DNA of 64,000 bases from contig NZ_MWIO01000013.1 of the NCBI RefSeq assembly GCF_004799035.1, forward strand, positions 159,863-223,862, given 5' to 3'. Positions 7,470 through 16,095 of the stretch are shown in pieces. Each line of letters opens with the position of its first letter. The first letter of the stretch is position 1. The stretch is from Rhodanobacter lindaniclasticus (lineage in GTDB: Bacteria; Pseudomonadota; Gammaproteobacteria; Xanthomonadales; Rhodanobacteraceae). Below the pieces are notes generated by a model. That model saw only the letters and a list, made by a program, of their open reading frames with translations. It was not told the DNA's origin and did not search any database. The position numbers and the translations under genes were made by a program.

Positions 7470-9563
7470 TTACCTTCCCAACGCCTGTACCAAACGCACC
7501 CGACGGTTGTCGGGCACCTCGTTGTAAGCCAGTACGTGCAGGTTCTGTGCCACATGGCGAGTGAAGCGCGCGAGCCATGGCCGCAGCGGTGGCGCGACCA
7601 GCAATACCGCGGGTTCGCCGCCCATTTCCTGGCGTCGCGCGGCATCGGCCACGCTCTGCTGCAGGCGGTCCGCCAGGCCCGGTTCCACCGCGGCTCCGGC
7701 CACGCCGCCGCCACCGGAAAGCGAGCCGAGCAGGATCTGTTCGAGCTCCGGCGCCAGCGTGATCACCGGCACTTCGGTGCCCAGCCCGGTGATCTCCTGC
7801 ACGATCTGCCGGCCCAGCGCGACGCGCACGGCGGCGGTCAGAACGCCGGGATCCTGACTCTGCCCGGCGTGCTCCGCCAAGGATTCGACGATGCTGCGCA
7901 TGTTGCGAATCGGCACCCGCTCGGCCAGCAGGTTCTGCAGCACCTTGACCACCACGCCCAGCGACAGCCGCTTGGGCACCAGGTCCTCGACCAGCTTCGG
8001 CGCATTGGCGGCGAGCCGATCCAGCAGCTGCTGCACGTCCTGGTGGCTGAGCAGTTCGTGCGCATGGCCCTGCAGGATGTGCGACAGATGCGTGGCGATC
8101 ACCGTGGCCGGGTCGACCACGGTGTAGCCGTAGCTCTGTGCCAGCTCGCGCTGGCCGCTCTCGATCCACACCGCTTCCAGGCCGAACGCCGGGTCCTGCG
8201 TGGCGATGCCTTGCAGCGTGCCGTGCACCTGGCCGGGGTTGATCGCCATCAGGCGGTCGTTGTGCACCTCGGCCTCGCCCATCGGCACGCCCATCAGGGT
8301 GATGCGGTAGGTGTTGGGGCCGAGGTCGAGGTTGTCGCGGATGTGCACCGCCGGCACCAGGAAACCGAGTTCCTGCGACAGCTTGCGGCGCACCGACTTG
8401 ATCCGCCCCATCAGCTCGCCGCCCTGATGCACGTCGACCAGCGGAATCAGCCGGTAGCCGACTTCCAGGCCCAGCGGATCGACGCTGGCCACGTCCTCCC
8501 AACCCAGCTCGACGCGCTCGGCGGGCGCAGCGGCGACCGGCGCCTCGGCCACCGACTCGGCCAGCCGCTCGCGCGTCTCGCGCTCGCGCTTGAACAGCAG
8601 CCACGCCATGCCGCCGCAGACGCCGCCCAGCAGCAGGAAGGCCACGTTCGGCATGCCGGGGATCACGCCCATCACGCCCAGCACCACCGCGGCCACCGCC
8701 AGCGCGCGCGGCTGGCCGAACACCTGGCCGACCACCTGCCGACCCATGTCCTGGGACTTGGACACGCGGGTGACGATGATCGCCGCGGCCACCGACAGCA
8801 GCAGCGCCGGTACCTGCGCCACCAGGCCATCGCCGATGGTCAGCAAGGTGTAGGTGCGTGCCGCTTCGCCGGCAGACAGGCCGTGCTGCATCACGCCGAC
8901 GAAGAAGCCGCCGACGATGTTGATGAACAGGATCAGGATGCCGGCGGTGGCGTCGCCGCGGACGAACTTGGAGGCGCCGTCCATCGAGCCGTAGAAGTCC
9001 GCTTCCTCGCGCACTTCCTGGCGGCGCTCGCGCGCCTGCTCCTGGGTCAGCAGGCCGGCGTTGAGGTCGGCGTCGATCGCCATCTGCTTGCCGGGCATCG
9101 CGTCCAGGGTGAACCGCGCGGTCACCTCCGACACGCGGGTGGCACCCTTGGTGATCACCACGAAGTTGATCACCACGATGATCGCGAACACCACCAGGCC
9201 GACGGCGAAGTTGCCGCCGATGACGAACTCGCCGAACGCCTCGATCACCTTGCCGGCGGCGCCGGGGCCGTCATGGCCGTGCAGCAGCACCACGCGGGTC
9301 GAAGCGATGTTGAGCGCGAGGCGCAGCAAGGTGGCCATCAGCACCACGGTGGGGAACGCGGCGAATTCCAGCGGCCGCATCACGTAGACCACCGCCAGCA
9401 GGATCACCAGCGACAGCGCGATGTTGAAGCTGAACAGGATGTCCAGCAGGAACGGCGGCATCGGCAGCATCAGCATGCCGAGCATCGCCAGCATCATCAC
9501 CGGGGCGCCAATGCCTCGTCGCGCGAGGTGTCTGAAATTGCCCAGTACGTCTGCACCCGTCAT
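7470..9563 (-). CDS. flhA: Flagellar export gate protein FlhA
   Basis: The protein (697 aa) forms the export-gate nonamer of the flagellar type III apparatus. The N-terminal half has about eight membrane helices, starting GAPVMMLAMLGMLMLPMPPF. Between them is the conserved FHIPEP-family stretch (EVTARFTLDAMPGKQMAID, DADLNAGLLTQEQARERR). The C-terminal half is the soluble cytoplasmic domain that docks FliI/FliJ and chaperone-substrate complexes. Length matches the family. It begins 12 bp after flhB and belongs to the operon that starts at fliL. Confidence 0.97.
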   Translation of the reverse strand: MTGADVLGNFRHLARRGIGAPVMMLAMLGMLMLPMPPFLLDILFSFNIALSLVILLAVVYVMRPLEFAAFPTVVLMATLLRLALNIASTRVVLLHGHDGPGAAGKVIEAFGEFVIGGNFAVGLVVFAIIVVINFVVITKGATRVSEVTARFTLDAMPGKQMAIDADLNAGLLTQEQARERRQEVREEADFYGSMDGASKFVRGDATAGILILFINIVGGFFVGVMQHGLSAGEAARTYTLLTIGDGLVAQVPALLLSVAAAIIVTRVSKSQDMGRQVVGQVFGQPRALAVAAVVLGVMGVIPGMPNVAFLLLGGVCGGMAWLLFKRERETRERLAESVAEAPVAAAPAERVELGWEDVASVDPLGLEVGYRLIPLVDVHQGGELMGRIKSVRRKLSQELGFLVPAVHIRDNLDLGPNTYRITLMGVPMGEAEVHNDRLMAINPGQVHGTLQGIATQDPAFGLEAVWIESGQRELAQSYGYTVVDPATVIATHLSHILQGHAHELLSHQDVQQLLDRLAANAPKLVEDLVPKRLSLGVVVKVLQNLLAERVPIRNMRSIVESLAEHAGQSQDPGVLTAAVRVALGRQIVQEITGLGTEVPVITLAPELEQILLGSLSGGGGVAGAAVEPGLADRLQQSVADAARRQEMGGEPAVLLVAPPLRPWLARFTRHVAQNLHVLAYNEVPDNRRVRLVQALGR

Positions 9564-9575
9564 CGTTTTGACTCG

Positions 9576-10715
9576 TCACGCATCGCGGTAGGGGCCCATC
9601 AGGTCAGGATCGACCTCGGGGTTGGGTGCGGCCGGCGGGCTCTCGCCCTGCGCCGCGGCTTGCTTGAGCTGGTAGACCCAGGCGAGCACCTGGGCCACCG
9701 CGACGAACAGCGACGCGGGGATTTCGCGGCCCAGTTCAGTCGTTGCATACAAGGCGCGTGCCAACGGCGGCGCTTCCACCACGGGGATGCGGTGGCTGGC
9801 CGCCACCAGGCGGATCTGCGCCGCCAGCACGTCGACGCCCTTGGCGATCACCCGCGGCGCGCCCATGCGGCCGTCGTCGTAACGCAGCGCCACCGCGAAG
9901 TGGGTGGGGTTGACCACCAGCACGTCGGCGCGGGGCAGTTCCTCCATCATGCGGCGGCGCGCCTGCGCCTGCTGCACCTGGCGGATGCGCCCCTTCATCT
10001 CGGGGTTGCCCTCGCTCTCCTTCATCTCGTCCTTGATCTCCTGCTTGGTCATGCGCAGGTTCTTGGCGTGGTCGAACTTCTGGTACAGCGCATCGATCGT
10101 ACCGATCAGCGCCAGGATCACGCCGAACCACAACGCGGCACGCCCGAGCAGCCCGATCGACTGCGCGATGCCGGCCGCCACCGAGCCGCGTCCGGTGGCC
10201 TGCAGCTCGCCCTGCCAGTGCTGCAGCACCAGCGCCAGCACGCCACCGATGAACAGCAGCTTGAGCAGTGCCTTGCCCAGTTCCACCAGACCACGCAAGG
10301 CGAAAATCTTGCCCAGTCCCTTGATCGGATCGAGCCGCTCGAACTTCGGCTGCAGCGCTTCGGTGCTGAAGTTCAACCCGCCCAGCAGCAGCGGCCCGGC
10401 CAGCGCGGCCAGCAAGGTGGCGATGGCCACCGGCGCAAACAGCAGCAACGCCTCGTGCATCGCCGCGTGGAGCGCGCTGCCGGCCAGTGCGTCGGTGAAC
10501 AGCGCATCGCGCGAATAGCCCAGCCCCAGCGCAAAGATCCGCCGCGCATGCTCCAGAGCGCTCTGTCCGCTGTTCATCAGCGCCGCCACGCCGGCCAGCA
10601 CCACCAGCGCGCCGGACAGGTCGCGCGATCGCGGAACCTCGCCCTTCTCGCGCGATTCGCGAAGTTTCTTCTCTGTCGGTTGTTCGGTTTTTTCCTGGTC
10701 GCTGTCGTCGGACAT
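9576..10715 (-). CDS. flhB: Flagellar export switch protein FlhB
   Basis: FlhB (379 aa) switches export from rod/hook to filament substrates after autocleavage. The charged N-terminus (EKTEQPTEKKLRESREKGEV) is typical. Four hydrophobic segments follow, then a cytoplasmic domain with the autocleavage motif NPTH at residues 269-272 (VLVVNPTHFAVAL), the same positions as in enteric FlhB. It starts 4 bp after fliR and ends 12 bp before flhA. Confidence 0.97.
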   Translation of the reverse strand: MSDDSDQEKTEQPTEKKLRESREKGEVPRSRDLSGALVVLAGVAALMNSGQSALEHARRIFALGLGYSRDALFTDALAGSALHAAMHEALLLFAPVAIATLLAALAGPLLLGGLNFSTEALQPKFERLDPIKGLGKIFALRGLVELGKALLKLLFIGGVLALVLQHWQGELQATGRGSVAAGIAQSIGLLGRAALWFGVILALIGTIDALYQKFDHAKNLRMTKQEIKDEMKESEGNPEMKGRIRQVQQAQARRRMMEELPRADVLVVNPTHFAVALRYDDGRMGAPRVIAKGVDVLAAQIRLVAASHRIPVVEAPPLARALYATTELGREIPASLFVAVAQVLAWVYQLKQAAAQGESPPAAPNPEVDPDLMGPYRDA

Positions 10716-10719
10716 GGCG

Positions 10720-11487
10720 TCAGCCTCCGAACAATTCGCGCATCAGCGACCAGGCGCTGCCCTGCAAGGCCTCGAACGCGCCCGGCAGGCTGCGCAGCGA
10801 CAGCCACAGGGCGATGAAGCCCAGCGACACGGTGATCGGAAAACCCACCGCGAACAGGTTCATCGACGGCGCCGCGCGACTGATCGCGGCGAAGCCGATG
10901 TTCACCACCAGCAGCGAGGTCATGGCCGGCAAGGCCACGCGCACCGCGCCGGCGAACAGTTCCGTGCCGAACGCCACCACCGCGTGCAGCGCGTTGGCGC
11001 TGACCGCCGGCGTGCCCGGCGGCAGGGTATGGAAGCTGTCGGCGAGCAGCGCGATCAACTGCAGGTGGCCGTCCATCACCAGGAACAGCAAGGTCACCAG
11101 CAGCAGGTAGAACTGGCTCAGCACGGTGGACTGGCCGGCACCCGGGCTGACCACCTGCGCAAAACCCAGGCTCATGCTCTGCGCCACCAGCTCGCCGCCG
11201 AACGACACTGCCTCGAACACCAGCTTCAGCACGAAGCCCACCATCGCGCCGATCACCACCTGCCCCGCCAGCGTGGCCACGCCTGCACCGCTCAACGGAT
11301 CGATCGTGGTCGGCGCCAGCGGCGCCAGCACCAGCGACAGCACCACCACCACGCCGACGCGGATGCGCGCCGGGATCACCGTGGAGCTGAACACCGGCGC
11401 CACCAGGCACAGGCCGCTGACCCGCCCCAGCGACCAGAACAGGCTGCCCAGCCACGCCGGCAGCTGCGCCAGATCCAGCGCAGTCAT
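10720..11487 (-). CDS. fliR: Flagellar export gate protein FliR
   Basis: FliR (255 aa) is a polytopic inner-membrane component of the FliPQR export-gate core. The sequence is mostly hydrophobic and includes SLFWSLGRVSGLCLVAPVFS, GAMVGFVLKLVFEAVSFGGE and QFYLLLVTLLFLVMDGH. The chosen ATG at 11487 overlaps the fliQ stop (ATGA) and gives the usual family length; the frame is open further to 11850, but that part overlaps fliQ and lacks similarity. FlhB starts 4 bp downstream. Confidence 0.95.
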   Translation of the reverse strand: MTALDLAQLPAWLGSLFWSLGRVSGLCLVAPVFSSTVIPARIRVGVVVVLSLVLAPLAPTTIDPLSGAGVATLAGQVVIGAMVGFVLKLVFEAVSFGGELVAQSMSLGFAQVVSPGAGQSTVLSQFYLLLVTLLFLVMDGHLQLIALLADSFHTLPPGTPAVSANALHAVVAFGTELFAGAVRVALPAMTSLLVVNIGFAAISRAAPSMNLFAVGFPITVSLGFIALWLSLRSLPGAFEALQGSAWSLMRELFGG

Positions 11488-11753
11488 CTGATCGCGCCCG
11501 GCAGGCTTTGGATCAGCTGCGTGGTGAACTGCACCAGCAGGCGCAGCATCCACGGCCCGGCCACCAGCGCCACCAGCGCCATCGCGATCAGCTTGGGGAT
11601 GAAGCTGAGCGTCATCTCGTTGATCTGCGTCGCCGCCTGGATCACGCCGATCAGCAGACCCACCGCCAATGCGGTGAGCAACAGCGGCGCGGCCACCAGC
11701 ATCGCCACGTAGAGCGCGTGCTGGCCGAGCTCCATGATGGATTCGGGAGTCAT
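11484..11753 (-). CDS. fliQ: Flagellar export gate protein FliQ
   Basis: FliQ (89 aa) is the small two-helix component of the FliPQR gate. Helices lie near residues 15-37 (VAMLVAAPLLLTALAVGLLIG) and 50-75, separated by QAATQINEMTLSFIPK, a highly conserved FliQ stretch. It overlaps fliR by ATGA. In most genomes fliQ follows fliP almost directly; here 979 bp of repeat DNA separate them, so its expression depends on read-through or on a promoter inside that DNA. Confidence 0.96.
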   Translation of the reverse strand: MTPESIMELGQHALYVAMLVAAPLLLTALAVGLLIGVIQAATQINEMTLSFIPKLIAMALVALVAGPWMLRLLVQFTTQLIQSLPGAIR

Positions 11754-11811
11754 GGGCGGGGTCCTGCGGCGGCGTTCGCCGCAGCAGCGGTAGCAAACCG
11801 TCGCGTCGTAC

Positions 11812-12722
11812 CTGTAGGAGCGCGCTCGCGCGCGAAGCTCTTGGCTCCATTCAAAGCCGAGCGCGGTCGATCACCCGCCGCTGTAGGAACGCACCCTGTG
11901 CGCGATGCTTTTGCTTTCAGAGCGAAGAGCGGTCGATCGCCTTCGGCGACCGAGTCACTTTTCTCTTGCGTGGCCAAGAGAAAAGTAACCAAAAGAGAAG
12001 GCCACCCCGCTTGGCGCTTGCCGGGCTCCTGCCCGGCAAGTCCGTGAGCCGGGGCCGGGCTTTTCGACAGCACGTCGGGCAACCGCTCCCTGCGTTGCCT
12101 CAACTCGGGCATCCATGCCCTCGCCATGTGCTGGCGAAAAGGCATCGGCATCCCTGCCGATGCCCGCTGCGCGGCCTGTCGTCCCCGACTCACCGCCGCA
12201 CAGGGGCCCCGGTAAAGCAGCGGGCCATCGTGGCCCGCACTTTTCAGAACGGCAAAAGCAAAAACAGAAGCAGAACAACAGCAAGAGCGCAACGCCGCTC
12301 CTGCTCCCTCTCCCCCGGCGACGACGGGGGAGAGGGCTGGGGTGAGGGGGAAGCTCTTGACCTGGCTCTGTTGAAGAGTGCGGGCCACGATGGCCCGCCG
12401 CTCTACCGGGGCCCCTCTGCAGCGGCGGGTGGGCGAAGGAAGGCCCGAAGGGTGGCCGGCAGGGATGCCGGCCAGTTTGGCGTCAGGGCAGGATGCCCTG
12501 TCGACAAACCCCGTAGCCCGACCGCGAACCTGATGGACAGGATGTCCATCAGGCGCGGAAGCGGGGTGGCCTTTCTCTTTGGTTACTTTCTCTTTGGCCA
12601 CGCAAAGAGAAAGTAACTCGGCTGCCGCAGGCAGACGAAAGCTTCTGCTCTGAAAGCTCTTGCTGTGAAAGCTCTTCGCAGGGGCAAGCCAGAGCATCGC
12701 CCGCGAGCGGGCTCCTACAGAG
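11812..12722. repeat. Large inverted pair of ~0.36 kb repeat modules inserted between fliP and fliQ
   Basis: Two diverged copies of one module face each other. The left copy reads forward (about 11880-12247) and the right copy reads in reverse (about 12722-12368). Shared blocks in the same order are: a REP-like start (CTGTAGGAGCSCGCTCGCG type), a GTGGCCAAAGAGAAAGTAAC block repeated in the second half as CCAAAGAGAAGGCCACCCCG, and a GGGGCCCCGGTA plus GGGCCATCGTGGCCCGCAC block. The centre (12303-12352) holds a different C/G-rich palindrome (CCCTCTCCCCC...GGGGGAGAGGG). An extra REP-like copy lies at 11812-11839. The minus strand is open across the whole element (11750-12736, ATGA-overlapped with fliP), but its translation follows the repeats and I do not call it a gene. 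Confidence 0.8.
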
Positions 12723-12732
12723 GCGCCGGCGG

Positions 12733-13479
12733 TCATGTGTAAAAGCTCCCCGCCAGCGTGCCCAGCAGCAGCGTCCAGCCATCCACCAGCACGAACAGCA
12801 TGATCTTGAACGGCAGCGAGATGATCATCGGGGAGACCATCATCATGCCCATCGACATCAGCACGCTGGCCACCACCAGGTCGATGATCAGGAACGGGAT
12901 GAACAGCAGGAAGCCCATCTGGAAGGCGGTCTTCAGCTCGCTGGTGAGGAACGCCGGCATCGCCACCTTGAACGGCACGTCCGCCTTGCTGGCGTAGGGC
13001 TTCTCCTTGGCCAGGCGGGTGAACAGCTGCAGGTCGGCGTCGCGGGTCTGCTCCAGCATGAAATGCTTGAACGGTGCGGAGGCTGCCGGCAGCGCCTGCT
13101 CGGCGGTGATCTGGCCATCCATGTAGGGCTTGATGCCGTCGTCGTAGGCGCGGGTGAGCACCGGCGACATCACGAACAAGGTGAGGAACAGTGCCAGCCC
13201 CAGCAATACCTGGTTGGGCGGCGTCGACTGCGTGCCCAGCGCCTGGCGCAGGAAGCCGAGCACGATGATGATGCGGGTGAACGAGGTCATCATCAGCGCG
13301 ATCGCCGGCAGCAGCGTCAGCGCCGTCATCAGCGCCAGCATCTGCAGTGACAGCGTCCAGCTCTGGCCGCCGTCGGCCGCGGGTTGCACGTTCACCAGCG
13401 GAATGCCCGGCGCGGCCGCCAGGCTGGCCAGCGGCAACAGCAGCAGCGCGCCGCCGATGATCCAGTGCCGCGCGCTCAC
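12733..13479 (-). CDS. fliP: Flagellar export gate protein FliP
   Basis: FliP (248 aa) is the core of the FliPQR export gate. It has an N-terminal signal-like helix ([19 protein letters not shown]), as usual for FliP, then membrane helices including [20 protein letters not shown] and [17 protein letters not shown], a periplasmic loop, and a hydrophobic C-terminus ([19 protein letters not shown]). The start codon is GTG, overlapping the fliO stop (GTGA). The repeat element begins directly after its stop. Confidence 0.96.
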   Translation of the reverse strand: MSARHWIIGGALLLLPLASLAAAPGIPLVNVQPAADGGQSWTLSLQMLALMTALTLLPAIALMMTSFTRIIIVLGFLRQALGTQSTPPNQVLLGLALFLTLFVMSPVLTRAYDDGIKPYMDGQITAEQALPAASAPFKHFMLEQTRDADLQLFTRLAKEKPYASKADVPFKVAMPAFLTSELKTAFQMGFLLFIPFLIIDLVVASVLMSMGMMMVSPMIISLPFKIMLFVLVDGWTLLLGTLAGSFYT

Positions 13480-13910
13480 GAGCGCACCTTCAGCCGCGCC
13501 AGCAGATCGCCGAACACGGGTTTGGCCGGCTCGTTCGACGCAGCCGGAACGACCTCGCGCGGTGCCTCGCCGTCGTAGACATGCAAGGTGCGCATGCCGC
13601 CGGGGCCGGTGCCGATCAGCAGCCGCTTGCCGTCCGCGTCCAGCAGCAGCAGGCGTTCGCGCGCGCCCACGGCAAACGATTCCACGCAGCGAATCCGCCG
13701 TCCGCCACCACCCGGCCGGCGCTGCAACCGACGCGTCACCCAGCCGGCGGCGAGGATCATCGCGATGATCGCCAGCAGACTCACGATCACCCGCAACAAC
13801 TCGCCGCCCACATTGACGTCAGCGGCGGGCAGCGCCGCCGGCGCCAGGGCTGCGACACGAATCCCGAATCCCGATTTCACTGTCCCGAGCTTGTCGAAGG
13901 GTCGATTCAC
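13476..13910 (-). CDS. fliO: Flagellar export accessory protein FliO
   Basis: FliO (144 aa) is a small membrane protein that assists FliP assembly. One helix is visible ([20 protein letters not shown]), followed by a basic segment and a cytoplasmic domain ([33 protein letters not shown]). The start is uncertain. The GTG at 13910 would give an N-terminus [19 protein letters not shown], but those codons lie in a dispersed intergenic repeat (GAATCCCGAATCCCGA plus GAGCTTGTCGAAGG), also seen near 60.1 kb. A later start such as the in-frame GTG at 13880 is possible. It lies 7 bp after fliN and overlaps fliP. Confidence 0.88.
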   Translation of the reverse strand: MNRPFDKLGTVKSGFGIRVAALAPAALPAADVNVGGELLRVIVSLLAIIAMILAAGWVTRRLQRRPGGGGRRIRCVESFAVGARERLLLLDADGKRLLIGTGPGGMRTLHVYDGEAPREVVPAASNEPAKPVFGDLLARLKVRS

Positions 13911-13917
13911 GACGCTG

Positions 13918-14262
13918 TCACCGCAACTTGCGCACGCGCTCGGCGGGGCTGATCACGTCGGTCAGGCGGATGCCGAACTTCTCGTTGATCACCACCACCT
14001 CGCCATGCGCCACGAGGGTGCCGTTGACGAACACGTCCAGCGGCTCGCCGGCGGCGCGGTCCAGTTCCACCACCGAGCCCTGGTTCAACTGCAGCAGGTT
14101 GCGGATGCTGATGCGGGTGCGGCCGACCTCCATCGCCAGGGTCACCGGCACGTCGAGGATCATGTCGAGGTTGACGTCGCCGCCATCGGCCGCAGCCCCG
14201 TGCAGGGCATCGAATTGAACGCGCTCGCCGGCATCGGCGACGGCATCTGCAGACTGGTTCAT
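13918..14262 (-). CDS. fliN: Flagellar motor switch protein FliN
   Basis: FliN (114 aa) forms the lower part of the C-ring and binds FliH and CheY-P. The SpoA domain is clear: LDVPVTLAMEVGRTRISIRN, LNQGSVVELDRAAGEPLDVF, VAHGEVVVINEKFGIRLTDV. The N-terminal ~25 residues are variable. It overlaps the fliM stop by ATGA, so the two switch subunits are probably made in coupled amounts. Confidence 0.97.
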   Translation of the reverse strand: MNQSADAVADAGERVQFDALHGAAADGGDVNLDMILDVPVTLAMEVGRTRISIRNLLQLNQGSVVELDRAAGEPLDVFVNGTLVAHGEVVVINEKFGIRLTDVISPAERVRKLR

Positions 14263-15275
14263 GAGAGGTTCTTCCGGGTGGAGGGATCGGTGGCTGCCGG
14301 TCGCTCGCGACGACCGGCCGGGACATGGAAACGCACGGCGTTGCGGCCGTTGGACTGGCCGTAGCGGCCGCGGAAAACCGGCACGTCCTCGGCATACACG
14401 GTGGTCAGCTCGGGCAGCTGCACGGGGATCACGTCACCGGGACGCAGATGCAGGAACTGGCCCAGGCTCAGCTGCGCTTCCAGCAGCAGCGAGCTCACGT
14501 CGACCTCGGCGTCGAGTACTTCCTCGCGCAGCATTTCCGCGAAGCGGTCGTCGCCATCCATGCGGTCGCTCTGCACGCCGGCGTCGAGCAGGGTGCGGAT
14601 CGGCTCGACCATCGCGTAGGGCATGGTCAGGTGGATTTCGCCGCCGCCGCCGTCCAGTTCGACGTGGAAGCGCGACACCACCACCGTCTCGGTGGGGCTG
14701 ACGATGTTGGCGAACTGCGGGTTGATCTCCGAGTTGAGGTACTCGAAGTTGAGCGCCAGCACTGGCGCCCACGCCTCGGCCATCGCGCCGAACAGTTCGG
14801 CGAGCATGATCTGGATCACGCGGTTCTCGGTCGCGGTGAAGTCGCGGCCCTCGATGCGCGCGTGGAAACGGCCGTCGCCGCCGAAGAAGTTGTCGATCAC
14901 GGTGAACACCAGGCGCGGCTCGAACACCACCAGCGCGTTGCCGCGCAGCGGCTTGATGCGCACCATGTTCAAGTTGCTGGGCAGGGCCAGGCCGTGCACG
15001 TACTCGGCGAACTTGACCATCTTCACGCCCAGCACCGAGACCTCGCAGGTCTTGCGCAGCACGCCGAACAGCGCGGTGCGGAAGAACCGCGCGAAGCGAT
15101 CGTTGACCATCTCCAGCGTGGGCAGGCGGCCGCGCACGATGCGGTCCTGCTGGGTGAAGTCGTAATTGATCACCGCATCCGGCGGCAGCGGTTCGTCGCT
15201 GCCGGTGGCCACCGTGCCACCGGTGACGCCATCCATCAGCGCATCGATTTCGTCCTGGGAAAGCAGGTCGCTCAT
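14259..15275 (-). CDS. fliM: Flagellar motor switch protein FliM
   Basis: FliM (338 aa) is the central C-ring subunit that binds CheY-P. The N-terminus MSDLLSQDEIDALMDGV is the known CheY-binding motif. A CheC-like middle domain (for example PRLVFTVIDNFFGGDGRF) and a C-terminal SpoA domain (LRPGDVIPVQLPELTTVYAE) follow. The gene starts 15 bp after fliL and overlaps fliN. Length and motifs leave little doubt. Confidence 0.97.
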   Translation of the reverse strand: MSDLLSQDEIDALMDGVTGGTVATGSDEPLPPDAVINYDFTQQDRIVRGRLPTLEMVNDRFARFFRTALFGVLRKTCEVSVLGVKMVKFAEYVHGLALPSNLNMVRIKPLRGNALVVFEPRLVFTVIDNFFGGDGRFHARIEGRDFTATENRVIQIMLAELFGAMAEAWAPVLALNFEYLNSEINPQFANIVSPTETVVVSRFHVELDGGGGEIHLTMPYAMVEPIRTLLDAGVQSDRMDGDDRFAEMLREEVLDAEVDVSSLLLEAQLSLGQFLHLRPGDVIPVQLPELTTVYAEDVPVFRGRYGQSNGRNAVRFHVPAGRRERPAATDPSTRKNLS

Positions 15276-15290
15276 GGCCGTGGCTCCCGT

Positions 15291-15785
15291 CTACTGGATC
15301 ACGAAGCTGGTGAAATACAGCGCGTCGATGCCCGGCCGACCGAGCCGCTTGCCGACCACCTTGCGCACCTCGGCCAGCGCGTCGGCCTGCAGCTTCTCGC
15401 GGCCGGCGGTCTCGCTGACCGTCTCGAACTTCTGGCTGCTGAACAGCGAAACCAGCCCGTCGCGCAGGATCGGATCGACATCCTTGGCCACCGTGATGGC
15501 CTGCTCGTCGTGCGCCATCAGGGTCACACCCACCTGCAGGTAGCGCAGCGCATCGCCATCGCGCAGGGTGACCACGAACGCCGGATCCATCGCCAGGAAA
15601 ATCTCCGGCTTGTTCGCCTCCGCCTTCGCCTGCTTGTCCGGCGCGGCGCGATGCGACTGCCAGTAGTAGCCGCCGCCGGCCAGCGCGACGAGCAGCACCA
15701 CCACGATCCCGATCAGCAGGGGCGAACGCTCGCGCGGTGCCTGCTCCTCGTCTTCCACTACCTCGGGTGCTTCGTCGTTGCTCAT
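15291..15785 (-). CDS. fliL: Flagellar basal-body associated protein FliL
   Basis: FliL (164 aa) is a single-pass protein that sits around the stator. An acidic cytoplasmic N-terminus (EAPEVVEDEEQ) precedes one membrane helix (LLIGIVVVLLVALAGGGYYW), then a periplasmic domain with DPAFVVTLRDGDALRYLQVG. It is the first gene of the long fliL-to-motD transcription unit. A consensus sigma54 promoter lies 55 bp upstream of its ATG. Confidence 0.95.
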   Translation of the reverse strand: MSNDEAPEVVEDEEQAPRERSPLLIGIVVVLLVALAGGGYYWQSHRAAPDKQAKAEANKPEIFLAMDPAFVVTLRDGDALRYLQVGVTLMAHDEQAITVAKDVDPILRDGLVSLFSSQKFETVSETAGREKLQADALAEVRKVVGKRLGRPGIDALYFTSFVIQ

Positions 15786-15839
15786 GGAGAATCTCGTGTG
15801 GGGATCGGGGGCCGCCGTCGTCGGCTCACGAGATCAAAA

Positions 15840-15854
15840 GCAATCCGCGTGCCA
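15840..15854 (-). promoter_or_regulatory. Sigma54 promoter of the fliL operon
   Basis: On the minus strand the sequence is TGGCACGCGGATTGC, a full match to the sigma54 consensus TGGCACG-N4-TTGC. Transcription would start about 12 bases on, leaving a ~43-nt leader before the fliL ATG. The identical 15-mer occurs in front of the chemoreceptor gene at 41509-41523. Confidence 0.88.
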
Positions 15855-15999
15855 TCGCGAATACCTGTTTTCATTCATGCATTTGCGCAATTTCGGGGAC
15901 GCCGCGGCGCTTTCTTGACGCGTGCCGAAACGGTGGCGTGCCGCCATCCCGTCAGGCGCGCCCGTGACGCGCAGACAACGATCTTCCAGGCGCCACCCC

Positions 16000-16065
16000 G
16001 TAGGGCGGGCACCGCCCGCCCTTCTTCGCGTCGGGAGCAGAAGCGGCGGGCAGTGCCCGCCCTAC
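16000..16065. repeat. REP-type doublet (GTAGGGCGGG family) between fliK and fliL
   Basis: Two inverted copies of a 21-bp palindrome, GTAGGGCGGGCACCGCCCGCC and its counterpart, flank a 24-bp spacer. The same doublet recurs at 47541, 51515 and 58366. Together with the sigma54 site it accounts for most of the 310-bp fliL-fliK gap. It may act as a terminator of the upstream fliE-fliK unit. Confidence 0.82.
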
Positions 16066-16095
16066 GCAGCGCGCTTGTTCGCCGCGGATCGGGGT

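Noticed and set aside
7410..10817. A 1135-codon plus-strand frame opposite flhA and flhB
   Set aside because: Exact antisense to two well-conserved genes; composition dominated by His, Gln, Arg and Asp without any motif.
11750..12736. A 328-codon minus-strand frame filling the fliP-fliQ gap, its ATG overlapping the fliP stop
   Set aside because: Its translation follows the inverted repeat modules, with repeated peptide blocks, and has no domain or coding character; openness is explained by high G+C.
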